Source: an uncultured Eubacteriales bacterium
GTDB lineage: Bacteria; Bacillota; Clostridia; Oscillospirales; Oscillospiraceae
Length of the DNA stretch: 64,000 nt
NCBI GenBank assembly: GCA_900317855.1
Contig: ONIG01000002.1
Location: forward strand, 62,001 to 126,000
Reading direction: 5' to 3'
A program made the translations under genes and the position numbers. Under the pieces are notes generated by a model. It did not search any database, was not told the DNA's origin, and worked only from the letters and a program-made list of their open reading frames with translations. This document shows positions 1 through 9,656 of the stretch, in pieces (positions within the stretch are counted from its first letter, which is position 1; every line of letters starts with the position of its first letter).

Positions 1-747
1 ATGGAACAGCTCCAGCAATGCCCGCGCCTGATCGCCGATCGTGCAGGCCGGCGCTTTCTGCACCAGAATATCCCCGTTCGTGCCATGTACGAACGCGAAC
101 AGCACCAGATCGACCGCCTCTTCGAGCGACATGATAAAGCGCGTCATGGCCGGCTCCGTGACCGTGATCGGTCCGCCGGACTTGATCTGCTCGACCCACA
201 GCGGGATCACGCTGCCGCGTGAGCACATGACGTTGCCGTAGCGCGTGCAGCAGACCTTGGTCCTGCGGCTCGTGCGGCTTTTGGCCACAACGACCTTTTC
301 CATCATGGCCTTGCTGGCGCCCATGGCATTGACCGGGTAGGCCGCCTTATCCGTCGACAGACAGATCACCTGCTCCGCTCCGGCATCGATGGCCGCCGTC
401 AGGACATTGTCCGTGCCGATCACGTTCGTGCGCACGGCCTCCATCGGGAAAAACTCGCACGACGGCACCTGCTTGAGCGCAGCCGCGTGAAAGACATAGT
501 CCACGTCATGCATCGCATCCCGTATCGATGCCGGTTCGCGCACATCGCCGATGTAAAAGCGGAGCTTGTCCGCATACTCCGGGTATTGGAGCTGATAGGC
601 ATGGCGCATGTCGTCCTGCTTTTTCTCATCCCGCGAGAAAATGCGGATCTCACCGATGTCCGTCGTCAGAAAGCGGTCAAGCACGGCATTGCCGAACGAG
701 CCGGTCCCGCCGGTGATCAATAGCGTTTTTTCTTTCAATTGCGTCAT
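1..747 (-). CDS. capE: UDP-GlcNAc 4,6-dehydratase/5-epimerase, CapE/FnlA type (3' end outside window)
   Basis: An extended short-chain dehydrogenase that makes the first oxidised intermediate of a deoxy-amino sugar (for example UDP-FucNAc or related) from UDP-GlcNAc in capsule synthesis. The first 249 codons are present and stay open to the window edge. Visible: the Rossmann glycine motif TGGTGSFG at residues 12-19, GDVRE, the strand VFHAAALKQVPS, and STDKAAYP followed by NAMGASK, in which the usual catalytic Tyr of YxxxK is replaced by Met, as in CapE-like enzymes. The ATG overlaps the TGA of the upstream flippase gene by 4 bases (ATGA), so translation is probably coupled. It is the last gene visible in the polysaccharide operon. 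The family call is firm; the exact product sugar cannot be read from the sequence. Confidence 0.9.
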   Translation of the reverse strand, partial: MTQLKEKTLLITGGTGSFGNAVLDRFLTTDIGEIRIFSRDEKKQDDMRHAYQLQYPEYADKLRFYIGDVREPASIRDAMHDVDYVFHAAALKQVPSCEFFPMEAVRTNVIGTDNVLTAAIDAGAEQVICLSTDKAAYPVNAMGASKAMMEKVVVAKSRTSRRTKVCCTRYGNVMCSRGSVIPLWVEQIKSGGPITVTEPAMTRFIMSLEEAVDLVLFAFVHGTNGDILVQKAPACTIGDQARALLELFH

Positions 748-2063
748 AACATTGCCTCGTTTTTCTTCGTCCTGCGCGTCGGAAGAACGTTTTTGAGCAG
801 AATCGCATCCAGCATCATTTTTGCGTTCGGGCGCAGATCCCGCACCAGGGACGGAAACACAAAAATCGTCGTTATTTGCGTGATCAGGGAAGCCGCCGCC
901 GCACCGGATGCGCCCCACGCGGGGATCATCAAAGCATTGAGCAGCACGTTGGTTGCCGCTGCGCCAATATAGATCGGCGTCAGATACTTCTGCTTGTTTT
1001 CACATACCATCCACGCATTTCTGGCCACGCCAAGATGGGAAAAAGCGGTATACCACGTAATGATCCGAAGCGGCCCCACGGCCGGGAGATACGCTTCCCC
1101 GTAAAGGATGCGCATGATCAGGCCGGCGGCAGCCGTTATCACGGCCGACACGAGCACGGACAGATAAAATACGATCGCATATAGCTGCCGGTTCCGTTTT
1201 TCATATACCGCAGCGCTTTCCAGATGCGCCTGCATGATCGAGGGATACATCGAATCAATGATCGCGGAAAGCACAAAAACCCACATGGAGCAAATACTTG
1301 TGGCGACCGCATAATAGCCGACCGCCGCTTCGCTGAGCATATGCTTGAGCATAAAGCGATCCGTGCAGTTGTAGATCGCGACCATCATGCCGCAGAGGAT
1401 AAAGCTCTTGCTGCCTGCAAGCAGCTGTTTGCCTTTTTCCCAGGAAAACGTCAGCCTTGGGCCGCCGTTTTTTCGATACGCGATCAGCAGCACGACTGCC
1501 GCGACGATGTAATCAAGGGATGTTGCCAGCGCAAACCAGCGGACGTCCATCCTGCAGATCAGAAGTATGACCTTATAAGCCGATACGACCGTATATGAAA
1601 TGGAGGTGGCAATGGCAGAGAATTTGGATTGCAGCCGGGCCTGAAACCAGTAATTGATCGTGTCAAACACCTGAAACAGCAGTGACAGACTGCACAGCGC
1701 CACCACCACGATGGTCAGCGTTTCTCCCGCATCCACGATGCAGACAAGCCTGACGATCATCACCGCCGAAAGGAAACTGGACGCCGCACGCAGCACCAGT
1801 GTTGTGCCGACCGTCACGCCTTCCTCCTGCGGATGGTCAACAAAATCCTTGACGATCACGGAGTTGATGCCAAGGGTGCAAAGTGCTGTAAAGAACGTGA
1901 TATACAGCGCTGCATAGTTAATGAGGCCGTAGTTGCTGGGCCCCAGATACCGTGCTGACAACAGGCCGATGAAAAATGTCAGCAGCATGTGAAAGACTTT
2001 TCCGGCAATGATCCACCCGGCATTCCGGGCAACTTTTCTTCCGGTCGTCATCTGATCATGCAT
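744..2063 (-). CDS. Wzx-type polysaccharide flippase (MOP/PST family)
   Basis: A 439-residue integral membrane protein with about a dozen hydrophobic helices. It is expected to flip undecaprenyl-PP-linked repeat units across the cytoplasmic membrane. The N-terminal part (ARNAGWIIAGKVF then LLSARYLGPSNYGL) is characteristic of RfbX/PST transporters. The open frame extends further upstream through the acetyltransferase gene, but that part is low-complexity and shadowed. Starts at 2063 (ATG, GGGA 11 bases upstream) and 2051 (ATG, no ribosome site) are both possible, and I chose 2063. It overlaps the acetyltransferase end by 8 bases and the CapE start by 4. The role is inferred from fold and operon; substrate unknown. 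Confidence 0.88.
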   Translation of the reverse strand: MHDQMTTGRKVARNAGWIIAGKVFHMLLTFFIGLLSARYLGPSNYGLINYAALYITFFTALCTLGINSVIVKDFVDHPQEEGVTVGTTLVLRAASSFLSAVMIVRLVCIVDAGETLTIVVVALCSLSLLFQVFDTINYWFQARLQSKFSAIATSISYTVVSAYKVILLICRMDVRWFALATSLDYIVAAVVLLIAYRKNGGPRLTFSWEKGKQLLAGSKSFILCGMMVAIYNCTDRFMLKHMLSEAAVGYYAVATSICSMWVFVLSAIIDSMYPSIMQAHLESAAVYEKRNRQLYAIVFYLSVLVSAVITAAAGLIMRILYGEAYLPAVGPLRIITWYTAFSHLGVARNAWMVCENKQKYLTPIYIGAAATNVLLNALMIPAWGASGAAAASLITQITTIFVFPSLVRDLRPNAKMMLDAILLKNVLPTRRTKKNEAML

Positions 2064-2559
2064 GCGGCAGTTCCCGAATGACCCCTGCCGGGACACCGCC
2101 GACCAGAACATCTTCCGGAACGTCACCGACGACGCACGCGCAGGCGGCAACAACGCTGCCGTCCCCGACGGAAATCTCCCCGCAGCATGTGCTGCGGGCG
2201 CCGAGCCACACACCGCTGCCGATCGTGATCTGATAACGCTCCCCCAGCCCGGCGCGCCGGTCATGACCGCCGATCCGGTGGCCGCCCGTGAGGAAGGTAA
2301 CATCCGGCGCAACATCGCAGTTATCGCCGATCATGACCACGCCATTGCCATGAATCGTCAGGTTCCTGCCGACCCAGCAATTCGCGCCGACAATGAGCCG
2401 CCCGGTATTAAAAACAGGGCCGACGATCTTCGTGTTGCTGCCGATCGTATAACCGATACGCTTCAGGAGCCACCGTTTGATGCCAAAATATTTTGTACCG
2501 GCAAAAACATGGTTCACGAAATACATCGTGCATCTGCGCTTGATGGACGAAAAATTCAT
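2056..2559 (-). CDS. Hexapeptide-repeat acyltransferase (WcaF/Maa-like)
   Basis: A 167-residue left-handed beta-helix acetyltransferase, probably O-acetylating a sugar of the polysaccharide repeat unit. After an N-terminal helical stretch with many Arg/Lys, hexapeptide repeats run from about residue 38 (VGPVF, IVGANCWVGRN, VMIGDNCDVAPDV). A likely catalytic His lies in TGGHRIGG, followed by a further coil ITIGSGVWLGARS. The start ATG at 2559 overlaps the stop of the upstream glycosyltransferase (ATGA), with TGAGGA about 12 bases before it; the in-frame TTG at 2571 has no spaced ribosome site. The sequence does not show which hydroxyl or sugar is acylated. Confidence 0.88.
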   Translation of the reverse strand: MNFSSIKRRCTMYFVNHVFAGTKYFGIKRWLLKRIGYTIGSNTKIVGPVFNTGRLIVGANCWVGRNLTIHGNGVVMIGDNCDVAPDVTFLTGGHRIGGHDRRAGLGERYQITIGSGVWLGARSTCCGEISVGDGSVVAACACVVGDVPEDVLVGGVPAGVIRELPHA

Positions 2560-3713
2560 GTCACAAACCAATCCTCATGTAGAATCTCCGCTCTGCTGCA
2601 TGGACCGCGCTCGAACAGGTCCGGAAACGCATCGCCATTCATGATCGCCTGTGATAGCTGCAGAAGCCGTTTCGCAGCCACTTCCGCATTCCACAGGTCG
2701 GCGATCGTGTGGTAAGCCGCATCTCCAAGCCGGCGCTGCCGCTCCGGCTCCTCCAGCAGACGCTTTATCGACGCATACAGCGTCGCCACGTCGCCGGACG
2801 GATAGATCAGCCCGTTTTGCCCGTGCCCGATCAAATACGGGACCGATCCGGCCGCGTCACTGGCGACCACCGCGCAGCCGCTGTTCATCGCCTCATTCAC
2901 GACTGCGCCCCAGCCTTCCCGCCGGTCGCTCGTGAACAGGAAGATGCCCGCGCGCTCCATATGCGCGCGCACCTGCTCCGGCGGCATCGTCCCAAGCAGC
3001 TGCACGGAATCCTGGAGGGCGTATGCATCGATCATCTGCCGCAGCTGCGCTTCCATCGGTCCGGCTCCGATCATATTCAGGTGAAAAGAGCAGCCGTCCT
3101 GCCGGAGCCGCCATGCGGCCGAAAGCACATCATCCGGGTGCTTCAAGTCCAGAAAGCGGCCGGCCCAAAGGATCTCCGTCGGATCCTTTTGACGCACAAG
3201 CGCGTCCGGTTCGGCATAGATCCTCGTCTCCGGAAAATATCCCCACCGGTAGGCCCGGTCACGGAACAGGCCGAATTCCGCATAATCGCCCGCTGCGAAC
3301 GCACTTGCGGCCAGGAGATAGACCGGCCGGCTCGCCGGATTTTTGCAATGCCAGCGAACATAGCGCGGCAAATACTTCAGCGGTTCCGCTCCCTGCTTCA
3401 AAGGCCGCTCCGAATACCGGAAGATCAGCTGTCCCCGGCGCTTTCTCTGCCGGAGATAACACTCCTGCGCGGACCCGAAAATGACCACATCCGCGTCTGT
3501 CATCCATGCGCGTGTTTTCTTTGTGTCCCCCGTCTCGTATTCTGTGTACACATAGGCCGGCTTTTCTTCCCGGCCATACCCCAGCTGGCGGCGCTCCTGA
3601 CGCATCGGCGTTGTTTCGACGAATGTAAAATCATCCTGAACGGCATCATACAGTGCGTCGGAAAGCGCGCGTTGATGATGGTTGAAGTAATTCGAGATAA
3701 AAGCTACCTTCAT
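2556..3713 (-). CDS. Glycosyltransferase family 4 (GT-B fold)
   Basis: A 385-residue retaining-type glycosyltransferase. The N-terminal Rossmann domain begins MKVAFISNYFNHHQRALSD. The C-terminal nucleotide-sugar domain carries EILWAGRFLDLKHPDDV, NMIGAGP, LLGTMPPEQV and the EX7E-type segment in DRREGWGAVVNEAMNSGCAVV. The start at 3713 has AAGGAGCAAGGAGCC directly upstream and overlaps the TGA of the polymerase-like gene by 4 bases. The first residues fit N-termini of enzymes acting late in O-unit assembly; donor and acceptor are unknown. An open frame continues upstream through the neighbouring gene and is not used. Confidence 0.88.
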   Translation of the reverse strand: MKVAFISNYFNHHQRALSDALYDAVQDDFTFVETTPMRQERRQLGYGREEKPAYVYTEYETGDTKKTRAWMTDADVVIFGSAQECYLRQRKRRGQLIFRYSERPLKQGAEPLKYLPRYVRWHCKNPASRPVYLLAASAFAAGDYAEFGLFRDRAYRWGYFPETRIYAEPDALVRQKDPTEILWAGRFLDLKHPDDVLSAAWRLRQDGCSFHLNMIGAGPMEAQLRQMIDAYALQDSVQLLGTMPPEQVRAHMERAGIFLFTSDRREGWGAVVNEAMNSGCAVVASDAAGSVPYLIGHGQNGLIYPSGDVATLYASIKRLLEEPERQRRLGDAAYHTIADLWNAEVAAKRLLQLSQAIMNGDAFPDLFERGPCSRAEILHEDWFVT

Positions 3714-4930
3714 ATGGCTCCTTGCTCCTTGTATAGCGCCTCCGCCCCTGCCGCACCGCCAAGGATCATCAAAAACGCCAAAAAGAAATAGGGGTTTGCA
3801 TCGATCACGGGTTCCAGCGTGCATATCAGCATCACGCCGGCAACAACATAAGCGACCGCATCCGCCAGAATGGCATTTTCGCGCGCGCGCAGGCAGGCAA
3901 CAGCCCTTTTTACACAAGCCAGACTGGTAACTGTAAAAATGACAAACATCCAAAACGGGAAAGCCCCCGCCTTGTTGTAAATATCCAGCCACAGATTGTG
4001 CATCCATTTTCCTCCCACTGCGGAGGTCATTTTCTGGCCGCCGAACGGATGCAGGAACCAGTCTCCCGAAGTGAAAAAGGAGACCCATGCGCGGAGCCGC
4101 GAAGTCCGTTCATCGGAAATGAACCGGCGGACGATTTTCAAAGACAGCAGGTTTGTCCGGATGTTGTGTACATTCAGGTATACCGCCAGAGAAAAGAGGA
4201 CGGCCGCCAGAAAAAGCACGCAGATCAAGGCTGCCTTTTTCGCGCTTGTGACCTTTGCATCCTTCACCCACTGCACAAAGCGAACCACAAGAAGAATGGC
4301 AATCATCAGGATCATGGAGCGATGCGCAAAAAAGGCCGCTTCCGCAGTGCCGACCGCCAGCACCGCGAAACACAACAGCTTTTTTTGTATGGAACAGGCG
4401 GAAAACAGAGAGCTGATCGCCCAGGAAAGCGCAAACGTCAACAACAGGCAGGTGGAAATGACGGAGACGATATCCTGCCTCCAAAAGTCGACCGACAGTC
4501 TCTGATAGGCATACTGCGCATAGTAGCCCGACCGCAGATATGCGATCAGATTCAGCACACCGTGCGCAAAAAAACCGCATGCGATCATGGTCAAAAGCCG
4601 CCTGAGCGCCCGTTCTCCTCCGCTGTGCAGAACATAATACTTCCCGAACAGATACGCCGCCCACGGCCCCCATAAATAGACGATCAGGCTCTTTACCTCA
4701 AAGTCGTAATAATAGGTATACGCAATGAAATAGGAAACGGAAAAGAGCACGAGCGGGATCTCCCGCATGCCGAAGGACACGGACCGGCTCTCAAGCAGGA
4801 GGTACACAAACGTCAGCAGAAGGAAAAAATATCCCGGTAAATTAAAAGCGCCCAGCGCAAACAGGAAAAGCAGCCCTCCGACAAACACAGAAAGCACATT
4901 TGCCGTTTCATATGTTTTTCTCAGTCTCAT
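3710..4930 (-). CDS. O-antigen ligase/polymerase-like membrane protein (Wzy candidate)
   Basis: A 406-residue protein with roughly ten to twelve membrane helices and one larger extracytoplasmic loop near residues 270-310 (FTSGDWFLHPFGG, GGKWMHNLWLD). The loop, with conserved Arg and a WMHN motif, is typical of WaaL/Wzy-like proteins that join or polymerise lipid-linked glycans. Its place between two glycosyltransferases and close to a flippase makes it the best Wzy candidate in the operon. The ATG at 4930 is preceded by GGAGAAGCAAC, and the gene overlaps the end of the upstream gene by 23 bases. Similarity in this family is low, so the polymerase role rests mainly on topology and context. Confidence 0.75.
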   Translation of the reverse strand: MRLRKTYETANVLSVFVGGLLFLFALGAFNLPGYFFLLLTFVYLLLESRSVSFGMREIPLVLFSVSYFIAYTYYYDFEVKSLIVYLWGPWAAYLFGKYYVLHSGGERALRRLLTMIACGFFAHGVLNLIAYLRSGYYAQYAYQRLSVDFWRQDIVSVISTCLLLTFALSWAISSLFSACSIQKKLLCFAVLAVGTAEAAFFAHRSMILMIAILLVVRFVQWVKDAKVTSAKKAALICVLFLAAVLFSLAVYLNVHNIRTNLLSLKIVRRFISDERTSRLRAWVSFFTSGDWFLHPFGGQKMTSAVGGKWMHNLWLDIYNKAGAFPFWMFVIFTVTSLACVKRAVACLRARENAILADAVAYVVAGVMLICTLEPVIDANPYFFLAFLMILGGAAGAEALYKEQGAI

Positions 4931-6137
4931 GTTGCTTCTCCAACAGTTGTTCATACAGCGCAATATACGCCTGACTCATCCGGGTATCCGACAGCTGGTC
5001 TCGTTTCCCGCTCAGGACTTGCTTCCAATACGCCTTTGGGCGGGCACTATACTCCAGCACTTTCTGCTTCATGGCCGGAATGTCTCCAAGCGCTACCACA
5101 TCTCCGATCCCGTTATGGACCGCTTCCGCTTCTCCGCCCACGTCAAACCCGACGACCGGGGTACCGCAGGCGGCGGCCTCCAGGCAAACCGTAGGATAAG
5201 TCTCGTACCGGCTGCAGCAAACCACCACATCGGCAGCGCCATAGTACGCCGCCAGTTCCGTCTGATCCTTCACGTTCCCCAGAAACACGACATCTCCGCA
5301 ATATCCGGCCGGCGCATCCGCCCCGGCGACCGCAAACTGGAACGGAAGCGCATGCATTGCATCCACAAGCGCAAAAAACAGATCACTTCCCTTCGCCGGA
5401 TCAAACGAAGGCGTAACCAGCAAGACCAGCTTTCGCTGCCCGGTTTTCAGGTTCTCCCGGACGCGGCCGCGATCGTACCGATCCGAGAAAACGCGCAGGT
5501 CAATGCCATTGTTGATCTTGCAGATCCGATGCTCTCGCAGAATCGGCGAGACGGAAGCGCGCTGGCAGATCCATTCCGAAACGCCAACGACCGTCAGCTC
5601 CGAAAAACCATGAAACGCGTCATACATTCTCCGAAATTCACTTGCCGTGCGGTCAAGCAAAAGGCTGCCGGTAGCCTCTCTCAGACGCGGACAATGGCCG
5701 CAGCCGGCTTTCCACCGTTCACAGGACCCGGCATGCGCGCAGTTGCCGGTATACATAAACTCCGCATGCAGGGTCAGGACCGTGGGAATGTGATGTTCCT
5801 TCAAAAACAGAATCACGCGGGGAATGTTGGCAAAAAAGCCGTTCATGCACTGCAGATGCACGACATCCGGCCTCTGCATCCGCAGAAATTGTAGCAGCTG
5901 CGATGTTGAAAGGAAACAGCCGCCGTAAGGGTCCCCGCACACTCTGGATCTGACATTGTTATATTTTGCAAGCAGCTCACAACCGACCTTCTTCGTCAGC
6001 GGCGCGTCCGATTTCCGGCCGCGGCCGTAGATCACGAAGGATCGTTCACCCGAATCACAGACAGTGTGATGAATGGAGGCCGTTATTTTCCCGGTGCTTC
6101 CATATGGGTACACGCAATTGATATGTAAAACATACAA
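4908..6137 (-). CDS. Glycosyltransferase family 4, WcaL/colanic-acid-like
   Basis: A 409-residue GT-B enzyme. The N-terminal domain has the signature VLTLHAEFMYTGNCAHAG with a Cys-rich patch (C-x-x-W-x-x-G-CGHCP) typical of a colanic-acid-type GT4 subgroup. The C-terminal domain shows LVTPSFDPAKGSDL, VVCCSRYETYPTVCLEAAACGTPVVGFD with the two spaced glutamates, and GGEAEAV. The start is TTG at 6137, preceded by ACGGAG nine bases upstream; no ATG lies nearby in frame. The next gene downstream begins within its last 23 bases. Donor and linkage are not determinable. Confidence 0.85.
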   Translation of the reverse strand: MYVLHINCVYPYGSTGKITASIHHTVCDSGERSFVIYGRGRKSDAPLTKKVGCELLAKYNNVRSRVCGDPYGGCFLSTSQLLQFLRMQRPDVVHLQCMNGFFANIPRVILFLKEHHIPTVLTLHAEFMYTGNCAHAGSCERWKAGCGHCPRLREATGSLLLDRTASEFRRMYDAFHGFSELTVVGVSEWICQRASVSPILREHRICKINNGIDLRVFSDRYDRGRVRENLKTGQRKLVLLVTPSFDPAKGSDLFFALVDAMHALPFQFAVAGADAPAGYCGDVVFLGNVKDQTELAAYYGAADVVVCCSRYETYPTVCLEAAACGTPVVGFDVGGEAEAVHNGIGDVVALGDIPAMKQKVLEYSARPKAYWKQVLSGKRDQLSDTRMSQAYIALYEQLLEKQHETEKNI

Positions 6138-6237
6138 AATAACGTTCTCCGTTCTCTTGTCCCCGGTGCATCAAAAAAGGTCGTATCCATGCACTGCCTG
6201 CGCAAATACACAGACAGTGCATGGATATATACAGGGA

Positions 6238-8696
6238 TTATTTGTCTCTCGAAATATGCGCGATATTCTGATTCACGGCGTACAGCTCCGCATACGAGCT
6301 GGCCGCGACGGACAGCGTCACCTGCCTGCTGCCCCTGAAGGCGTTGTCGCCGATCATGGACACGCCCTGCGGCACATGCAGATCCGTCAGGCCGTACATA
6401 TTGCCAAATGCCAGCATGCCGATCGAACGGACCGTCTCCGGCAGGACAACGCTCGTGACCTGGAAATCGTAGTAGAAGCCGGTCACTTCGATCTTCTCCA
6501 GCTTGCTGCCCTCGGCGAAGGTGATGCTGGTGCACGCATACAGGTGTGAGAACGCATATCTGCCGATGGACGTGATGCCGGCGCCGATCTCGATGCTCTT
6601 GATCTGGTCCCGGTAGCCGACCCACGGCGTCACCAGCTGGCTCTCGTAGTCCGAAACCGCGCCCGTGCCGCCGATCTCCAGCTTGCCGCTGTCATACAGC
6701 GTCCACGTCGCGTTCTCTCCGCAGCTGCCCGACGCAACGACTGCCGCGTCACCGGGGCCCACCAGGACGCCGTCCTCGCCGAACAGGCAAGTACCGGCCG
6801 GGATCGCAGTGCCCCAGTCTACCACAAAATTGCAGCTCTCGCAATAGGTGCGGCCGGTATAGCCATCCTCCGTGCAGGTGGCAGCCTGATCAGGCAGCGC
6901 TGCGGCAGTGTGGATATGGCCGCCGTCCCACGCGTCGTAACAGGCCTTGCCCTCGACGGTGGAGATCATATCCTTCGCCATCTTGTACGACTCCGTATCC
7001 ACCTGCAGCCCTTCGCCGGAGAAGGTGTCGGTCGTACCGTCGACAAAGGTCACAAGGCCGCGGTCGATCTCCATGCTGATATCGACCGGCCAGAACTCCT
7101 TCATATCGCGGAACTGCTTATAGGTAAAGGCCGGCTTTCCGTTCTTCGTGCCGCTTTCGCAAGTGTAGCCCGTCTTGAGTTCCCAAGTGCGAATGGACAT
7201 GGAAACCAGAATACCTTCCCCCGCCGTATCGTTCTTACCCGTTCGGGTGATCACGATCGTTGCAATGTTCTCGTCATCCTGAACGGCTAAGTCGCCGTGA
7301 AGCCAGGCGCAACACGCATGTGGTCGAGCTCCCAGCGGCTCATGTTGTTGAGGTCAATGTCGACCACAACGGACTGGACCTGCTGCATGTCTGTCGCAAC
7401 AACGTCCGCATTCCAGACAGAACCGAGCTTGATCTTATCGAGAGAAGGATCGTGCGCAGCGACCTTCACGGTGGGCAGGCCGGAATTGGCCTGGACATTG
7501 ATCGTGCGGATCACGGAAGCATAGTTCCCCTGCCGATCGCAGATCGAAAACTTGACATGATGCACACCGTCTGCAAGCACGGCATCCGAAACGGACATGA
7601 CGCCGTCTTTGAATCCGCACGCAGTTTCCACGCCGTCGATGTATGCCTTGTCCGTGGCGGCATCCAGACCGGTATCATTGGACTTGTCCGGGGGATCGGC
7701 CGCCTTGGTGCTGAAGCTGAGCGTATTGTCCGCCACAGTCTGCCCATTCAGGACCGCTGCGTCCGACATGGACGTGCTCGCATAGGTAACGTCACCGAAC
7801 ACCGGTGCATCATGGTCCTCCACCGCATCGGAATAGTCGACGGTAATATCGTCGACATACATGACGTAGCGTCCGTTATAGGACTTGTGCAGGTTGTAGT
7901 AATAGTCATAAGCGGCGCCGTCGCGGTCAGAAATATAAAACTGAACGATATAGCCCTGATGGAGATAGAGGCCCTTATAGGCGCTCAGATCGATGGACAG
8001 ATAGTGCCAGCCCGGCTCCTGATATGGATTCACAAAGCCGGTATTGGATGCAGCGCCGGCCGTCACGTCTTTCCCGTCGCACACCAGCCACTGAGAGCCC
8101 GCAGCTGCCTGCCAAATCGTGCTGTTGCCGTCGGCGTCCACATAGTTGCCGATATTCTTTGCGTAGTCAATGACCGCCGTTTTGCCGTCCTTGAGAATGG
8201 CGAAGAAGTTATCATAGCTGCTGGTGCCAAAAGACACGCCGTCAATATAGGTGATGCCCATCGGCTGACCGGTGGTCATATTGTAGAAAGATGCATTCAC
8301 ACCCGCCACAACATTGTAATACTCACTGATGTACTGCGGATCACTCGGATCGCTGTATTTCTGGTTGGCATACGCGATCTGATTGATCAGCTTGTCCATG
8401 CCCATCACGCCGTTTTCATGCTGCTTCAGATAGGAAGTCTGAACCACAACATCATCCCGGCTGATGTCCGCAGTGGCCACATAGTATACCATCTGTTTGC
8501 CGTCTTTGGCGTAGGCATAATTGGTGTACTGCTCTACGCCCGGGACAAGCGTGGATTCCGTATGCTGAAACACGTCATGTGTTTCAGAAACGAAACTTCC
8601 GTTTCCGCCGCTTGTATCTGCCGCAACAACAGCGCCCGGAATGAGGCTGATCGTCAGCACGACACAAAGGAGGAACGAAAAAATCTGTTTGAACAA
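6238..8696 (-). pseudogene. Secreted NAGPA-domain / BspA leucine-rich-repeat surface protein, frameshifted
   Basis: Two frames together encode one protein of about 820 residues. The upstream frame (8696 to 7287) starts with a signal peptide (MFKQIFSFLLCVVLTISLIPG), then a phosphodiester-glycosidase (NAGPA) region with VVAGVNASFYNMTTGQPMG. It continues with a galactose-binding-like stretch (GWHYLSIDLSAYKG), an Ig-like segment and the start of a cohesin-like strand region, and ends at a TAG. The downstream frame (about 7302 to 6238) completes that strand region (GDLAVQDDENIATIVITR) and adds LRR_5/BspA repeats (ITSIGRYAF, VRSIGMLAF, SMIGDNAF). Adding one G to the GG at about 7296 restores a single frame. 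The NAGPA core itself looks shortened, because the usual PRTAIG half is absent. The start is TTG at 8696, preceded by an in-frame TAG; an ATG at 8726 with GGAG upstream lies before that TAG. Confidence 0.8.
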
Positions 8697-8798
8697 CTAT
8701 TTTCTCATCACTTTTCTACTTTCCATTTTTCTCCATCCTGATTACAGGAAAGCATTTCACAGATATTTCTCAGCGCAGCCGCTGCCCATGTGCACTTT

Positions 8799-9656
8799 CT
8801 ATTCTTCAGGGCGCGGATCCGCCGCTTCATCGGCAAGCCGATAAGCGTGTTTCGGATCGCACACCACATAGTCATGGTGCCCTTTTTGCTGTTCAGGCGG
8901 AAGATCCGCCCGCCAGTCGCCGTACTTCTGCGTCAGGTACTGGTCATACCGGACAGGTATGCGGACAGGCAATCCCTCAAATACCGCCCACACGCCATCG
9001 CCGTATTGCTCCCTGGGCGCATAGTCCAGTTTCCCCTGCCAATTGCCATGATTACAAAGAATATCACTGGTTTTGGCTGGATACCGGGAGATCCGCTCCG
9101 TATATTTACGGGCAATCTGCGCAGTTCGTTTGGGCGTACCAAGGAGCCGGTCGACCAGATACAGCAGCTGCTCACCGCCGGATCTGTCCAGGCTGAACGC
9201 CGCGGCCAGCGCATGCTTATACAGACGCTTGAAAAACTCCAGCCGTCTGCGCGCAAGCCGTCCATCCGGATAACCATCCAGCGGGAACACATCTATGAAA
9301 ATGCCGTGGTGGATCGGCAAATGCCTTGCGCTCTTCTCAATATAGGTCGTATTGGAATCCCTGAGCTTGCTGTAGATCGCCGGAAAAGCCGGATCCGTGC
9401 GATAATTCTGGACAAACAGATGCTCCGGCAGAAGCGCTGCCGCATGTGCGCAGAATATCTCGTAGTCCTCCCGGTACAATGCCACGTCGATATCATCGTC
9501 CCAGGGAATGAACCCCCGGTACTTTGCGGCACCCAGCGCACTGCCGCAAACCAGAAAGTACTTCAGGCCCAATTTCGCACACACCTGGTCAAACGCTTTC
9601 AGCAGCGCAAATTCGGCCTGCTGCAGTTCATTCATCATCGACAATGACACTTCCAT
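8799..9656 (-). CDS. LicD family phosphotransferase
   Basis: A 285-residue LicD-type nucleotidyltransferase-fold enzyme that transfers a phospho-alcohol (phosphocholine or another phospho-substituent) to a surface glycan. Visible are LQQAEFALLKAFDQVC, the core YFLVCGSALGAAKYRGF, the metal-binding PWDDDIDVAL, and FIDVFPLDGYPD. The start at 9656 (MEVSLSMMNELQQ) fits family N-termini and overlaps the end of the lipoprotein gene by 29 bases; ATG at 9638 is an alternative. It sits directly before the NAGPA-type phosphodiester glycosidase remnant, so glycan phosphodiesters are a likely theme of this locus. Choline as donor is not shown: no choline uptake or activation gene is in the window. Confidence 0.9.
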   Translation of the reverse strand: MEVSLSMMNELQQAEFALLKAFDQVCAKLGLKYFLVCGSALGAAKYRGFIPWDDDIDVALYREDYEIFCAHAAALLPEHLFVQNYRTDPAFPAIYSKLRDSNTTYIEKSARHLPIHHGIFIDVFPLDGYPDGRLARRRLEFFKRLYKHALAAAFSLDRSGGEQLLYLVDRLLGTPKRTAQIARKYTERISRYPAKTSDILCNHGNWQGKLDYAPREQYGDGVWAVFEGLPVRIPVRYDQYLTQKYGDWRADLPPEQQKGHHDYVVCDPKHAYRLADEAADPRPEE

